Shown here one piece after another: positions 1 through 7,224 of a DNA stretch of 18,659 nt. This stretch comes from CAJXUU01 sp963975265 (GTDB lineage Bacteria; Bacteroidota; Bacteroidia; Chitinophagales; Saprospiraceae). The notes below the pieces were generated by a model that was not told where the DNA came from, searched no databases, and was given only the letters and a program-made list of their open reading frames with translations. The stretch covers positions 1 to 18,659 of the forward strand of contig CAXBGT010000113.1 in NCBI GenBank assembly GCA_963975265.1, read 5' to 3'. A program made the translations under genes and the position numbers. Position 1 is the stretch's first letter; each line of letters begins with the position of its first letter.

Positions 1-2
1 AA

Positions 3-107
3 CTTAATTTATTTGGCACTTACGGCCCACAAGAAGAACAGAAAGCAGAGACTGAAAGTATTATCTACGAGCGTAAGAAAAATAAACATGCTGGGAGAAA
101 TATATAA
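3..107 (+). pseudogene. IS66-type transposase (TnpC) fragment
   Basis: The frame starting at base 3 reads LNLFGTYGPQEEQ, then ESIIYERKKNKHAGRN, and stops at TAA 105-107. It is open from the window edge. The acidic stretch followed by a basic K-rich GRN segment resembles the N-terminal region of IS66-family TnpC, where GRN is usually followed by a LPEHLP-like motif and about 350 more residues. Here it stops right after RNI, so only a truncated end of the element can be present. Recognition is by recalled family pattern over about 34 residues, so it is moderate. No inverted repeat of an IS66 element was identified in the bases that follow. Confidence 0.5.
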
Positions 108-145
108 ATAACTTGATAACAATAGCCTTGTGAAACTTAACAAAA

Positions 146-1330
146 ATGAAATCAATTAAAAGAAATACAATACTCGTTTTACTTATATCGCTTGTGGTAT
201 CATATATCAATGCACAAGTAGTAATTTTTGGGACGAATAACTATGTTGAGTATCAAGTTGGAACTCTTCCTTTGGTTATTTCTGTTCCGCATGGCGGCAA
301 TTTAGAACCTGGTTCAATACCCGATAGAACCTGTAACAACCCTGTTTATGTAGTAGACGCCTTTACAATTGAAACTGCCTTAGAAATTAAGAATAAGCTC
401 TTTGCTGCTACGGGGTGCTATCCGCATATGGTTATTTCTCACTTAAAGCGAAATAAACTAGACCCCAACCGTAATTTAGCAGATGGAGCTTGTGGCAATC
501 CAGAAGCAATATTAGCATGGGGTGAATTTCATGATTTTATAGCCGATGCACGAAACTCAGCTAATCAACAATATAATGATCAAACATTTTTCGTGGATTT
601 GCATGGGCATGGCAATCCTATTCAAAGGATTGAATTAGGATATTTGCTATATGATGATGAACTAGAATTGTCAGATAACACCTTGAATACAACACAATAT
701 ATCAACTACAGCTCTATAAAAAATTTAGTTTTAAACAATGTTAATAATTACACACATGCCGAATTATTAAGAGGGCCACAAGCTTTTGGCACATTTTTAA
801 CAAACAATAATTTTCCTTCAGTACCTAGTCAAAGTACTCCGTTTCCTGGCATTACTTCAAATTATTTTAGTGGAGGTTACATTACAGCAAATCATACTTG
901 TTATAATCCTGCCGCTCCTATAAACGGTCTTCAGATGGAATTAAATTTTAGTAATCTAAGAGATACTCCTGTTAATAGATCTGCATTTGCTAACGCTTTC
1001 ACTCAATCGATAATTGAATATTTCAATACTCATTTTAGTCTAGACTGGAACTCATGTAACCCACTTTCGACAATTAACTCCTTCCTAGATACAAACTTTT
1101 CGGTCTATCCAAATCCCGTCACCAGAGGCAATCTGATTCATTTTAATTTACCCGAAAATACGATTTATGAATATCAACTTTTCAACTTATCAGGACAGTT
1201 AGTTGTTAGTGGAGAGCTAAATGCTGATAAAACATTGGATTCAGGAAAACTAATTTCAGGTATTTATATAACAAGAATATTTAATAAAAGTAGTACTGTA
1301 ATAATGACCAATAAAATTATCATACAATAA
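146..1330 (+). CDS. Secreted N-formylglutamate amidohydrolase-like protein with T9SS sorting domain
   Basis: The 394-residue product has an N-terminal signal peptide (about residues 1-24, ending SYINAQ). A body of about residues 35-300 resembles the N-formylglutamate amidohydrolase (FGase) fold: VPHGG with His49, SHLKRNKLDPNR at 98-109, and VDLHGHG with Asp151, His153 and His155. Such His/Asp/Glu sets bind zinc in this family, which cleaves N-formyl or similar amide groups. From about residue 317 there is a type IX secretion C-terminal domain (YPNPV, then LFNLSGQ, then SGIYI), so the enzyme is probably exported through the outer membrane and surface-attached or released. Classical FGase acts in cytoplasmic histidine degradation, so the substrate here is unknown. 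The ATG at 146 fits the signal peptide. It is the first gene of the + strand cassette-like series and is followed 6 bases later by an attC-like palindrome. Confidence 0.75.
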   Translation: MKSIKRNTILVLLISLVVSYINAQVVIFGTNNYVEYQVGTLPLVISVPHGGNLEPGSIPDRTCNNPVYVVDAFTIETALEIKNKLFAATGCYPHMVISHLKRNKLDPNRNLADGACGNPEAILAWGEFHDFIADARNSANQQYNDQTFFVDLHGHGNPIQRIELGYLLYDDELELSDNTLNTTQYINYSSIKNLVLNNVNNYTHAELLRGPQAFGTFLTNNNFPSVPSQSTPFPGITSNYFSGGYITANHTCYNPAAPINGLQMELNFSNLRDTPVNRSAFANAFTQSIIEYFNTHFSLDWNSCNPLSTINSFLDTNFSVYPNPVTRGNLIHFNLPENTIYEYQLFNLSGQLVVSGELNADKTLDSGKLISGIYITRIFNKSSTVIMTNKIIIQ

Positions 1331-1336
1331 AAAGAA

Positions 1337-1412
1337 GTTGCTAACACGTGCTAAAAATCATAGCCGCCCTTCGGGACGGCAACGATTTTTAGTACTAACC
1401 GCCCGCCGATAA
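1337..1412 (+). repeat. attC-like imperfect palindrome A (degenerate right end)
   Basis: The left box GCTAAC is at 1340-1345. A perfect 9-bp stem pairs CTAAAAATC (1351-1359) with GATTTTTAG (1384-1392). An inner stem pairs GCCGCCC (1363-1369) with GGGaCGGC (1373-1380), with one bulged A. The right end reads CCGCCCGCCGATAACC instead of a GTT box, so the site looks decayed compared with site C, which ends GTTGGCGGTAA. Confidence 0.5.
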
Positions 1413-1442
1413 CCTATTAAAAAAAATAAAGAAATATTCACC

Positions 1443-2159
1443 TTGCAAGTAGAAATTAAATATCCAAGAATCAAATGTTACAAATGTATGAGGCCTTCAA
1501 GCACATGTATTTGTAAACACATTAGTCCTTTCCAGACTAAAACTCGTTTTATTATTCTTATGCACCCGAAGGAGTACAGAAAAGAAAAAGGCGGAACGGG
1601 ACTTATGACTAAGCTTCAACTTGAAAATTCAGAAATTATAATTGGTGTTGATTTTACCAATAATAAACGTGTAAATGAAATACTGACTAAAGAAACAAGT
1701 TGTTCTTTTTTACTTTATCCGGGAAAAGATAATTTCAACTTATCGATAAGAAAAAGTTCAGAAATAAATTCATTTATGGGTGATACTCCACACATCTTCA
1801 TACTTGATGGTACATGGCCTTGCGCCCGTAAAATGCTTAAACTAAGTAAGAACTTGCAAAAACTAAAAAGAGTAAGTTTTGACAATAAAATAAAATCAAA
1901 GTTTATTATCAAGCAGCAGCCAGAAGCTCTTTGTCTTAGTACTATTGAGTCAGTCTATACTGTCTTAAACTTACTTAAGGAAGGTGACTTAGAACAATGC
2001 GAAACGAAGGGGTTCCTTATTCCTTTTGAAAAAATGATTGAGTATCAACTCGAATATATTCTAAACCCAGATTGTAAACACTATCGTGCAACTGCGAACA
2101 AAGAGATTATTCCTAAGAACATGTATAAAGAAAATCCGAAAAGGGGTATTCTGTTTTAA
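1443..2159 (+). CDS. DTW domain-containing protein (tRNA-uridine aminocarboxypropyltransferase-like)
   Basis: The product is 238 residues. It has an N-terminal cysteine cluster CYKCMRPSSTCIC (Cys12, 15, 22, 24) and the diagnostic D-x-T-W motif as DGTW at 122-125, followed by a conserved basic stretch (ARKMLK). The DTW/TDD family includes E. coli TapT (YfiP), which puts the acp modification on tRNA uridine 47 using S-adenosylmethionine. The same activity is likely here but is inferred. The family length of about 200-240 residues matches. The start is TTG at 1443. The first downstream ATG (Met16) would remove the first two cysteines, and an in-frame stop lies at 1410, so TTG is the only standard start that keeps the whole domain. 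It sits alone between two palindromes, like a cassette. Confidence 0.85.
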   Translation: MQVEIKYPRIKCYKCMRPSSTCICKHISPFQTKTRFIILMHPKEYRKEKGGTGLMTKLQLENSEIIIGVDFTNNKRVNEILTKETSCSFLLYPGKDNFNLSIRKSSEINSFMGDTPHIFILDGTWPCARKMLKLSKNLQKLKRVSFDNKIKSKFIIKQQPEALCLSTIESVYTVLNLLKEGDLEQCETKGFLIPFEKMIEYQLEYILNPDCKHYRATANKEIIPKNMYKENPKRGILF

Positions 2160-2315
2160 CAGATTATATCTCACGATATGCACCCTTGCGGCTTACTAAT
2201 CGCCCTCACTTACTTTGAGCGATAGGAGAACTTTAATCTCCATAGAGTTTCGGGGAGTACTCACGAAATTTTCATTATCTTTATTTTGATAATGAAGACG
2301 TGTACATTCTAGGTA
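2160..2315 (+). repeat. Cluster of short hairpins between the DTW and C45 genes
   Basis: There is no gene here. Several short inverted repeats follow each other: ATCG..CTCA (from about 2199) with TGAGCGAT (to about 2224), GGAGA with TCTCC (about 2226-2242), a perfect 9-bp pair TTCATTATC/GATAATGAA (about 2270-2296), and GTGTAC/GTACAC (about 2300-2318). They lead directly into attC-like site B. The role is unknown. They could be a structured RNA, a terminator region or decayed attC material. Confidence 0.4.
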
Positions 2316-2382
2316 CACACAATGGCAAAAACGTTCATATCGGGCAAGAGCCCGACACGTCGTTTAGCCGAAAACATTGGCA
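2316..2382 (+). repeat. attC-like imperfect palindrome B (weak core)
   Basis: Outer arms CAATG (2320-2324) and CATTG (2375-2379) pair. Then AAACG (2329-2333) pairs with CGTTT (2361-2365), and the central stem CGGGC (2341-2345) pairs with GCCCG (2350-2354). The right box is CATTGGC where site C has CGTTGGC, so the GTT core is changed. The next gene starts at or just after the right box, the close spacing seen in cassettes. Confidence 0.45.
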
Positions 2383-3573
2383 ATAATAAAATTAGAAAAT
2401 TTGAAAAAATTACTCATTGTATTCGGACTAGTGATGTCTATAGTATGTCAAGGACAACAAATTAGCAGAGAACTTAAAATCGTAGAATTTTCAGGCAGAG
2501 GATATGAACTAGGTCTTCAGCATGGCAAAGAATTAAAAAATGAAATTGAGGAAATAATAACTGCATGGAAAAAGAACGTATCAAACTCATTGGGAAAGGA
2601 TGCCAATTTAGTACTCAAAGAATTTTTTGAGTACGCTGAATTTAAAGAAGCCATTATGAAATGGACCCCTGAACTCTATGAAGAAGTGAAGGGTATTGCT
2701 GAAGGATCAGGCCAAAGATTGAATGATGTCATGGTTTTAAATCTCTTGGATGAGTTTTGGGTTTACATAAACAACCTGAACAATCATCATTGCAGTAGTG
2801 TTGGGGTACCTTCAAGAAATGGCAGCCCCGGATACATTTCTCAAAATATGGACCTAGAAAATTATACGGATGGTTTTCAGGTACTTATGCGCTTGAACAA
2901 AAATAATGATAGTCCAGAACAATTAATTCTAACCCATCCGGGATTAATCGTTTTGAATGGACTAAATGAGGAAGGAATTGGTGTTTGCGTAAATACGCTA
3001 ATGCAACTTAAGGCTTCATCAAATGGATTACCCGTTGCCTTTGTCATTCGGCAGATTATCAATTCAACAAGTAAAGAAAATTTGCTCTCATTTATCCAAA
3101 ATGTAAACCACGCCTCTGGGCAGAATTATATTATTGGCATTAAAGGCGAAGTGTATGATTTTGAGGCATCAGCCAACAAGGTGGTGCGATATAACCCAAA
3201 TAATAAAAATGGGACTGTTTATCATACAAATCATCCTATTGTGAATGATGATATTAAACCATGGTTTGAAAAATACCATCCAAATTTGAAGGAAGAATTA
3301 AGACCTACTAGTTCAAACAGCCATCTTAGATTTAAAGCAGTTGAAAACAGAATGAAATCCAAATCAGAGGTAAGTGATGTATTGATAAAAGAGGCCTTGC
3401 GTTCTAGAGATAATGAGGGTAATCCAGTTTGTAGAACAAATAATGAAAATGGACGTGGATTTACATTTGCATCTATTATTATGACTTTTTCAGATAATCC
3501 GCATATTCAAATTCTTGCTGGACCGCCAGATGAGGCTAAGTATAAAAAAGTTGAATTTACAACCAAGAAATAG
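2377..3573 (+). CDS. C45-family autoproteolytic acyltransferase/hydrolase-like protein, exported
   Basis: The 398-residue product resembles the acyl-coenzyme A:6-aminopenicillanate acyltransferase / C45 (Ntn-hydrolase) family. It has FSGRGYELGLQHGKEL early, a candidate nucleophile Cys139 in NHHCSSVGV, then GYISQNMDLEN, a region around HPGLIVLNGLNEEGIGV, and VYHTNHP near residue 290. Members of this family activate by self-cleavage just before the cysteine and then hydrolyse or transfer amide groups. The substrate cannot be told. A hydrophobic N-terminus (KKLLIVFGLVMSIVCQGQQ) indicates export. The start is uncertain: TTG at 2377 opens the frame, TTG at 2401 gives a tighter signal peptide, and the first ATG (2434) would cut into the signal segment. 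No ATG start fits, which is unusual. Confidence 0.75.
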   Translation: MAIIKLENLKKLLIVFGLVMSIVCQGQQISRELKIVEFSGRGYELGLQHGKELKNEIEEIITAWKKNVSNSLGKDANLVLKEFFEYAEFKEAIMKWTPELYEEVKGIAEGSGQRLNDVMVLNLLDEFWVYINNLNNHHCSSVGVPSRNGSPGYISQNMDLENYTDGFQVLMRLNKNNDSPEQLILTHPGLIVLNGLNEEGIGVCVNTLMQLKASSNGLPVAFVIRQIINSTSKENLLSFIQNVNHASGQNYIIGIKGEVYDFEASANKVVRYNPNNKNGTVYHTNHPIVNDDIKPWFEKYHPNLKEELRPTSSNSHLRFKAVENRMKSKSEVSDVLIKEALRSRDNEGNPVCRTNNENGRGFTFASIIMTFSDNPHIQILAGPPDEAKYKKVEFTTKK

Positions 3574-3578
3574 ATAGT

Positions 3579-3633
3579 ATTACCAACATTGATTATAGCC
3601 CATTGAAAGCACTTTATATTAATCATTGGTAAT
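3579..3633 (+). repeat. Inverted repeat downstream of the C45 gene
   Basis: ATTACCAA (3579-3586) pairs perfectly with TTGGTAAT (3626-3633), with a short inner GATT/AATC stem. It lies 6 bases after the C45 stop codon. It may be a decayed attC-like site, since the left CCAAC faces a right ATTGG (GTT changed to ATT), or simply a transcript-end hairpin. There is no T-run. Confidence 0.35.
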
Positions 3634-3656
3634 TTCGTAAAATAAAGAATGTAAAA

Positions 3657-3732
3657 ACTACCGACAATAAAAACTTCAACGATCATAGCGGCTAAACGCT
3701 GCTGCGCCTTATAGCCGCACGTTGGCGGTAAA
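3657..3732 (+). repeat. attC-like imperfect palindrome C
   Basis: The outer arms TACCGACAA (3659-3667) and TTGGCGGTA (3722-3730) match at 8 of 9 pairs. The central stem GCGGCTA (3688-3694) pairs with TAGCCGC (3712-3718). The right box is GTTGGCG (3721-3727). The next gene starts about 60 bases downstream. Confidence 0.55.
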
Positions 3733-3786
3733 AAAGGGGAAGTCGAAAACCTTTTAGAGTAGACATAATAGTTTAAAAAAAATCAA

Positions 3787-4830
3787 ATGGAAAAAGAAAC
3801 AAAACAACCATCACCAGAATTGATTATGCAAATAGGAACGGGGTTTTGGGCATCTAAAATTTTATTGACAGCTGTAAATTTTCAATTATTTACACATATA
3901 AGCAAAACAGGAAGTATGTCTGCTAAAGAGATTAAATCAGTTCTAAAATTAAATTGCACCGATAGGCATTTTTTTGATTTTTTGGATGTACTGGTAAGTT
4001 TTGGATTTTTAAACCGGAAAGGGTTGCTGGAGAATGCCGAGTATTCAAATAGTATAGACACAGACACATTTTTGGACAAAGGTAAACCTTCTTACATCGG
4101 AGGTATATTAGAAATGATGAACAACCGCCTATTTGGATTTTGGGGCTCTTTAGATGAAGCACTTACTACCGGACTTGCACAGAATGAAGTAAAAGGAGGA
4201 GGAGAACCCGTTTTTGAAACTTTATATAAAAATCCTGTATTGCTGAAGGAATTTGTCAATGCGATGACGGGAATGCAAGTTGGTAACTTTATGGCATTAG
4301 CACAGCATTTTGATTTTTCAAATTATAATACTTTTTTGGACGTAGGTGGTTCTGCGGGAGTGTTATCTCTTATGGTGGCAAAACATAATCCTCATATGAT
4401 ATGCACCACCTTGGATTTGCCTCCTGTCGAACCGATTGCGAATGAAACCATTCAAAAATTTCAACTTGCAGACCGTGTAAAAGCTATAAACGGTGATTTC
4501 TTTGCAGGAGAATTTCCAAAGGCAGATGTTGTTGCAATGGGCAATATACTGCATGACTGGGATGAGGAAAATAAAATTAAGCTAATTCAGAAAGCCTACG
4601 ATGCCTTGCCAGATGGAGGTGCATTTATCGCAATCGAAGCTGTGATTGATAATGATAGAAAGCAAAATGCATTTGGGATGATGATGAGTTTGAATATGCT
4701 TATTGAAACTGCTGATGGATTTGATTATACATTTGATGATTTCAATAAGTGGACCAAACAAGTCGGCTTTAAATCGACAAGCATAATAGCACTAACTGGA
4801 CCTTCAAGTGCCGTAATTGCGTACAAATAG
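3787..4830 (+). CDS. SAM-dependent O-methyltransferase (acetylserotonin/hydroxyneurosporene type)
   Basis: The 347-residue product has two parts. The N-terminal winged-helix dimerisation segment (about residues 10-100) contains ILLTAVNFQLFTHI. The C-terminal Rossmann methyltransferase domain (about 150-347) has the SAM motif LDVGGSAG (Asp185 onward), LDLPPV as the acidic strand-2 motif, a GDFF motif, and NILHDWDEE with His256, the catalytic-base region of plant-type O-methyltransferases. The family methylates hydroxyl groups of small molecules such as polyketides, carotenoids or phenolics. The substrate cannot be inferred, because no biosynthetic genes are nearby. The length is normal. ATG at 3787 is the natural start. 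It stands alone between palindromes C and D. Confidence 0.85.
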   Translation: MEKETKQPSPELIMQIGTGFWASKILLTAVNFQLFTHISKTGSMSAKEIKSVLKLNCTDRHFFDFLDVLVSFGFLNRKGLLENAEYSNSIDTDTFLDKGKPSYIGGILEMMNNRLFGFWGSLDEALTTGLAQNEVKGGGEPVFETLYKNPVLLKEFVNAMTGMQVGNFMALAQHFDFSNYNTFLDVGGSAGVLSLMVAKHNPHMICTTLDLPPVEPIANETIQKFQLADRVKAINGDFFAGEFPKADVVAMGNILHDWDEENKIKLIQKAYDALPDGGAFIAIEAVIDNDRKQNAFGMMMSLNMLIETADGFDYTFDDFNKWTKQVGFKSTSIIALTGPSSAVIAYK

Positions 4831-4840
4831 AATGAGTTCT

Positions 4841-4911
4841 ACCGCTAACAAAATGCAAAACGACAAGTGGGGCCATACGCCCCACTTGCGTTTACACACA
4901 GCGTTGTGTAC
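4841..4911 (+). repeat. attC-like imperfect palindrome D (long stem, extrahelical A)
   Basis: The left box is GCTAAC (4844-4849) and the right box is GTTGTG (4903-4908). The stem joins AAACG (4858-4862) with CGTTT (4889-4893), and CAAGTGGGGC (4864-4873) with GCCCCACTTG (4879-4888). The two halves are separated only by an unpaired A at 4863 in the left arm. The loop is CATAC. This is one of the clearest attC-like sites in the window. Confidence 0.65.
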
Positions 4912-5577
4912 AATATGTTCTTAACAGACTATGGTATCAATGCTATGTACACATATTATGAGCTATATTGATACTGTGAAAGTCCTGAATAATACTGAAA
5001 AGCTTGGTTAGAGAAGAAGAAAATATTGGAACAAAACAACTGGAATTAAAATTTCAAGTGCCTAATTTAGCTTGGTTTTAATTGACAGGGGTTTCGTTTA
5101 TTTAAAGGTTTGCAATAAGCTATCCTTAAGCCTTTAATAGCAATTTTTAATCATCCTCACTTTTAAGCGCACACCACTAGGTATAATGTAAATCTTTACC
5201 GTATGAATATCTCTCAAATGGAGATAGAGATATTCTATGATCCATCAAAGCATAGAAGTAAGGGAAGAATTATGAAGTAATGGTATGGAATGGAATTTTT
5301 TGAATGTGGTTTGAGGTTTGTTTTTTGCTAAATATTAATTGATTATATTACGTGGGATTACAATTAAGATCAGGATTGATTAACCAATTATAAACGTTTC
5401 TATTCAGATAATACTCGGGTATACACGGTTATGAGCGAGAGGTTTATTTGTAAGTTGTTGAATGTGAATATTTTATTATGTATAAGACGTTTTTTGCTGT
5501 GATTTAGGAATGGGAAAAACTACGTATACTGATATAGATTTATGCGTTTAAAAGATAGTTATGTGTAATAAAAGCAA
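4912..5577. other. Gene-poor 0.67-kb stretch with two inverted repeats
   Basis: I find no convincing gene here. The longest ATG frames I read are about 18 and 25 codons (from 4916 and 5203). There is a perfect 8-bp inverted repeat GTATCAAT (4934-4941) / ATTGATAC (4967-4974). A 10-bp repeat GAATATCTCT / AGAGATATTC lies around 5205-5235. The motif CACACCACTAGG near 5170 recurs at 13706 and, less fully, at 14107. It may be a decayed cassette ahead of the 5578 gene pair. Confidence 0.5.
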
Positions 5578-5868
5578 ATGAAAGACCGTGCTAAAATAAA
5601 AGAACTGACAAATAGAATTGATGAGGTTCTATACTATTTGTGGGACCCAATTGGTGTTTCTGACGAACCATGTGCAAGAGGAGAATACTCATCATATGCA
5701 CTTTCAATTGTAAGCTCAGTGATTACAGAAAACAAGCAAGATATTGTAGAGAAACTAACAAAAATCGAAGATGAATTAATGGGATTATCAGCTAATCAAT
5801 CTAAGAATGAGGAAGTAGCTGAAAGACTCATTCAATATAAACATGCAATTGAAGAAGGATTAAGATGA
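5578..5868 (+). CDS. Small WDPIGV-motif protein (DUF1871-like), function unknown
   Basis: The 96-residue soluble protein has a conserved-looking core YYLWDPIGVSDEPCARGEY (residues about 19-37), then helical segments. The pattern WDPIGV-x-D-x-P-x-A-x-x-E-Y is shared by a widespread family of small bacterial proteins. I recall it as DUF1871-like, but the domain number is not certain. No enzyme motif or membrane segment is visible. It overlaps the next gene by 4 bases (ATGA), so the two are translationally coupled and probably act together. It is the first gene of a two-gene cassette-like unit. Confidence 0.65.
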   Translation: MKDRAKIKELTNRIDEVLYYLWDPIGVSDEPCARGEYSSYALSIVSSVITENKQDIVEKLTKIEDELMGLSANQSKNEEVAERLIQYKHAIEEGLR

Positions 5869-6302
5869 ATTCAACAGTATATAATGGAGAGCCAACTAAA
5901 GGATTAGGATTTTATGAGCTATTAATGGAATCAACCGAATTTACATCTGAACTTGGAAAAGTTACCTTGAATTCAGGAAGGATGGAGGCAGAGTTAATTC
6001 TTTTATTGGATCGGCATAAAGTAAAAGGTAAATTTCAGAAATCAACTTTAGGAACTCTTATTAGAGTCGCACATGAAAACAAACTACTAACTGATAATGA
6101 AGTATTGTCATTCAAATTGATCTCAAAACAAAGAAATTATTTAACTCATAACATATATGCACTATTAAATTATCAAATTAATGAGACAATTTTAGAAAGG
6201 GAAGACTTGTTAGATTCTGACGTCCACACATACATAGAAAGGGCTTGGGTCCTTAATGACAATCTAAAAGGATTAACAGAAATTATCAAACGAATGAAAT
6301 AA
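5865..6302 (+). CDS. HEPN-like small protein with RNxxxH motif
   Basis: The 145-residue protein is almost all helical and has no signal or membrane segment. It contains RNYLTH (Arg90 to His95), which fits the R-(N/D/H)-x4-6-H signature of HEPN ribonucleases, preceded by a long helix (LGKVTLNSGRMEAELILLLDR) like the first helices of HEPN folds. HEPN proteins often act as RNases in toxin-antitoxin and defence systems. That role here is inference from one motif. Its start overlaps the stop of the WDPIGV gene by 4 bases, suggesting a stoichiometric partner or antidote. An attC-like palindrome begins 3 bases after its stop codon. Confidence 0.5.
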   Translation: MNSTVYNGEPTKGLGFYELLMESTEFTSELGKVTLNSGRMEAELILLLDRHKVKGKFQKSTLGTLIRVAHENKLLTDNEVLSFKLISKQRNYLTHNIYALLNYQINETILEREDLLDSDVHTYIERAWVLNDNLKGLTEIIKRMK

Positions 6303-6304
6303 AA

Positions 6305-6371
6305 CACATAACATTAGATAAGAAGGAAGAGCTCCTACGTCACTCCTCCTCTTATCATTATACGTTATGGC
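6305..6371 (+). repeat. attC-like imperfect palindrome E (perfect CATAAC/GTTATG boxes)
   Basis: The left box CATAAC (6307-6312) is exactly complementary to the right box GTTATG (6364-6369). The stem has GATAAGA (6317-6323) with TCTTATC (6350-6356), an unpaired A at 6324, GGA/TCC, an A-C mismatch, and GAG/CTC. The box-stem-box layout with one extra base in the left arm fits attC. Confidence 0.7.
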
Positions 6372-6380
6372 TCATCATAG

Positions 6381-6612
6381 GTAAAAAAGAGTGCTTCGAA
6401 CGATAAATATTACTGTACGCAAATAATCTTCGCGGTTCAGAAAGAATCTCAAAATACGACTTGTAGAATTATTACTGCCTATCCTAATCCTAATTAGTGA
6501 TCAATTGATTGAAAATTCGTCAAAAGTAGTTGGTGTGAATGTCTATAATCATCTAGGATTTTATTCGCTGAGATTTTCTGATAGAAGTTTGGAGCGAATG
6601 GTAAAGCGATAG
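6381..6612 (+). pseudogene. Remnant of a T9SS-secreted protein (C-terminal tail, frameshifted)
   Basis: The frame from 6381 reads KYYCTQIIFAVQKES and then RIITAYPNPN, and stops at TAG 6495-6497. The next frame continues from 6496 as SDQLIENSSKVVGVNVYN, then HLGFY, and ends at TAG 6610-6612. YPNP followed about 20 residues later by NVYNxLG is the hallmark of a type A T9SS sorting domain, now split by a frameshift. Only the last about 75 codons remain, with no start codon. It sits directly after attC-like site E. Confidence 0.5.
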
Positions 6613-6668
6613 AAATGGCACTTTTTTGTTGATTAAAAGCGTTATCTTATTATCCAAATCGAATCGTT

Positions 6669-6905
6669 ATGTCTACTGTAGAACTGAAAAATAAACTAAA
6701 AGAAAAGATCGAAGAGTTAAATGAAGATTATCTTCTAGAAGAACTCCTTAGCATCATTGATTTAGAATCTAGTCGAAATGAGGTTTTTAAGATACCCGAG
6801 GAGCATAAAAAAGGACTTGAAAGGAGTCTGAAACAAATGGATGCTGGTCAAACAATTTCTCATGATCAAGTAATGAAAGAGCTAAGAGATGGTCTTGCAA
6901 GTTAA
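6669..6905 (+). CDS. RelB-type addiction-module antitoxin
   Basis: The 78-residue acidic, helical protein has an N-terminal segment rich in Leu, Glu and Lys. Its C-terminal part (IPEEHKKGLERSLKQMDAGQTISHDQVMKELRD) matches the common Bacteroidota antitoxin pattern paired with RelE/ParE toxins. It would bind and neutralise the toxin and probably repress its own promoter. Its end overlaps the start of the toxin gene (6889) by 17 bases, the usual antitoxin-first arrangement. The toxin is interrupted, so this antitoxin may now be an orphan. Confidence 0.75.
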   Translation: MSTVELKNKLKEKIEELNEDYLLEELLSIIDLESSRNEVFKIPEEHKKGLERSLKQMDAGQTISHDQVMKELRDGLAS

Positions 6906-7191
6906 GTGGACTAAAGAGGCAAAAGTTCAGTTTAAAGATATCATAGACTATTGGGACGTTAGAAATGATTCTTCATGGTATTAGCAGAAACTTATAAACA
7001 TAGTCGATCAAGCCATAGCAAGATTATTAGAATTTCCAGAAATTGGTCGTGTCACAGAGAATGATAGAATTCGTCTCAAAATCATCAAAGATTATTTTCT
7101 TTACTATTCCTTCAATGATACTGAGTTGATCGTATTAGGTGTTTCTGATATGAGAAGAGACCCTAAGTACCTGAAATCACGGTTGAAATGA
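6889..7191 (+). pseudogene. RelE/ParE-family toxin interrupted by an in-frame TAG at codon 32
   Basis: From ATG 6889 the frame reads MVLQVKWTKEAKVQFKDIID, then YWDVRNDSSWY, then TAG (6982-6984). It continues without further breaks as QKLINIVDQAIARLLEFPEI, then GRV, and ends DMRRDPKYLKSRLK before TGA at 7189-7191. The whole frame (100 codons plus stop) has the normal length and pattern of RelE/ParE toxins. Such toxins cut ribosome-bound mRNA or poison gyrase. One nonsense change is the only visible damage, so inactivation is recent, or the base is a sequencing or clone artefact, or the codon is read through. Confidence 0.75.
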
Positions 7192-7224
7192 AAAAAAGAC
7201 GAAGCCATAACTTTTGTATAATAA

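Noticed and set aside
2434..2436. ATG start for the C45 gene
   Set aside because: It would remove most of the hydrophobic export segment KKLLIVFGLV.
4934..4974. Further attC site after palindrome D using CTTAAC and GTTAGAG as boxes
   Set aside because: The distances from the stem to the two boxes are very unequal (about 2 against 21 or more bases), unlike attC.
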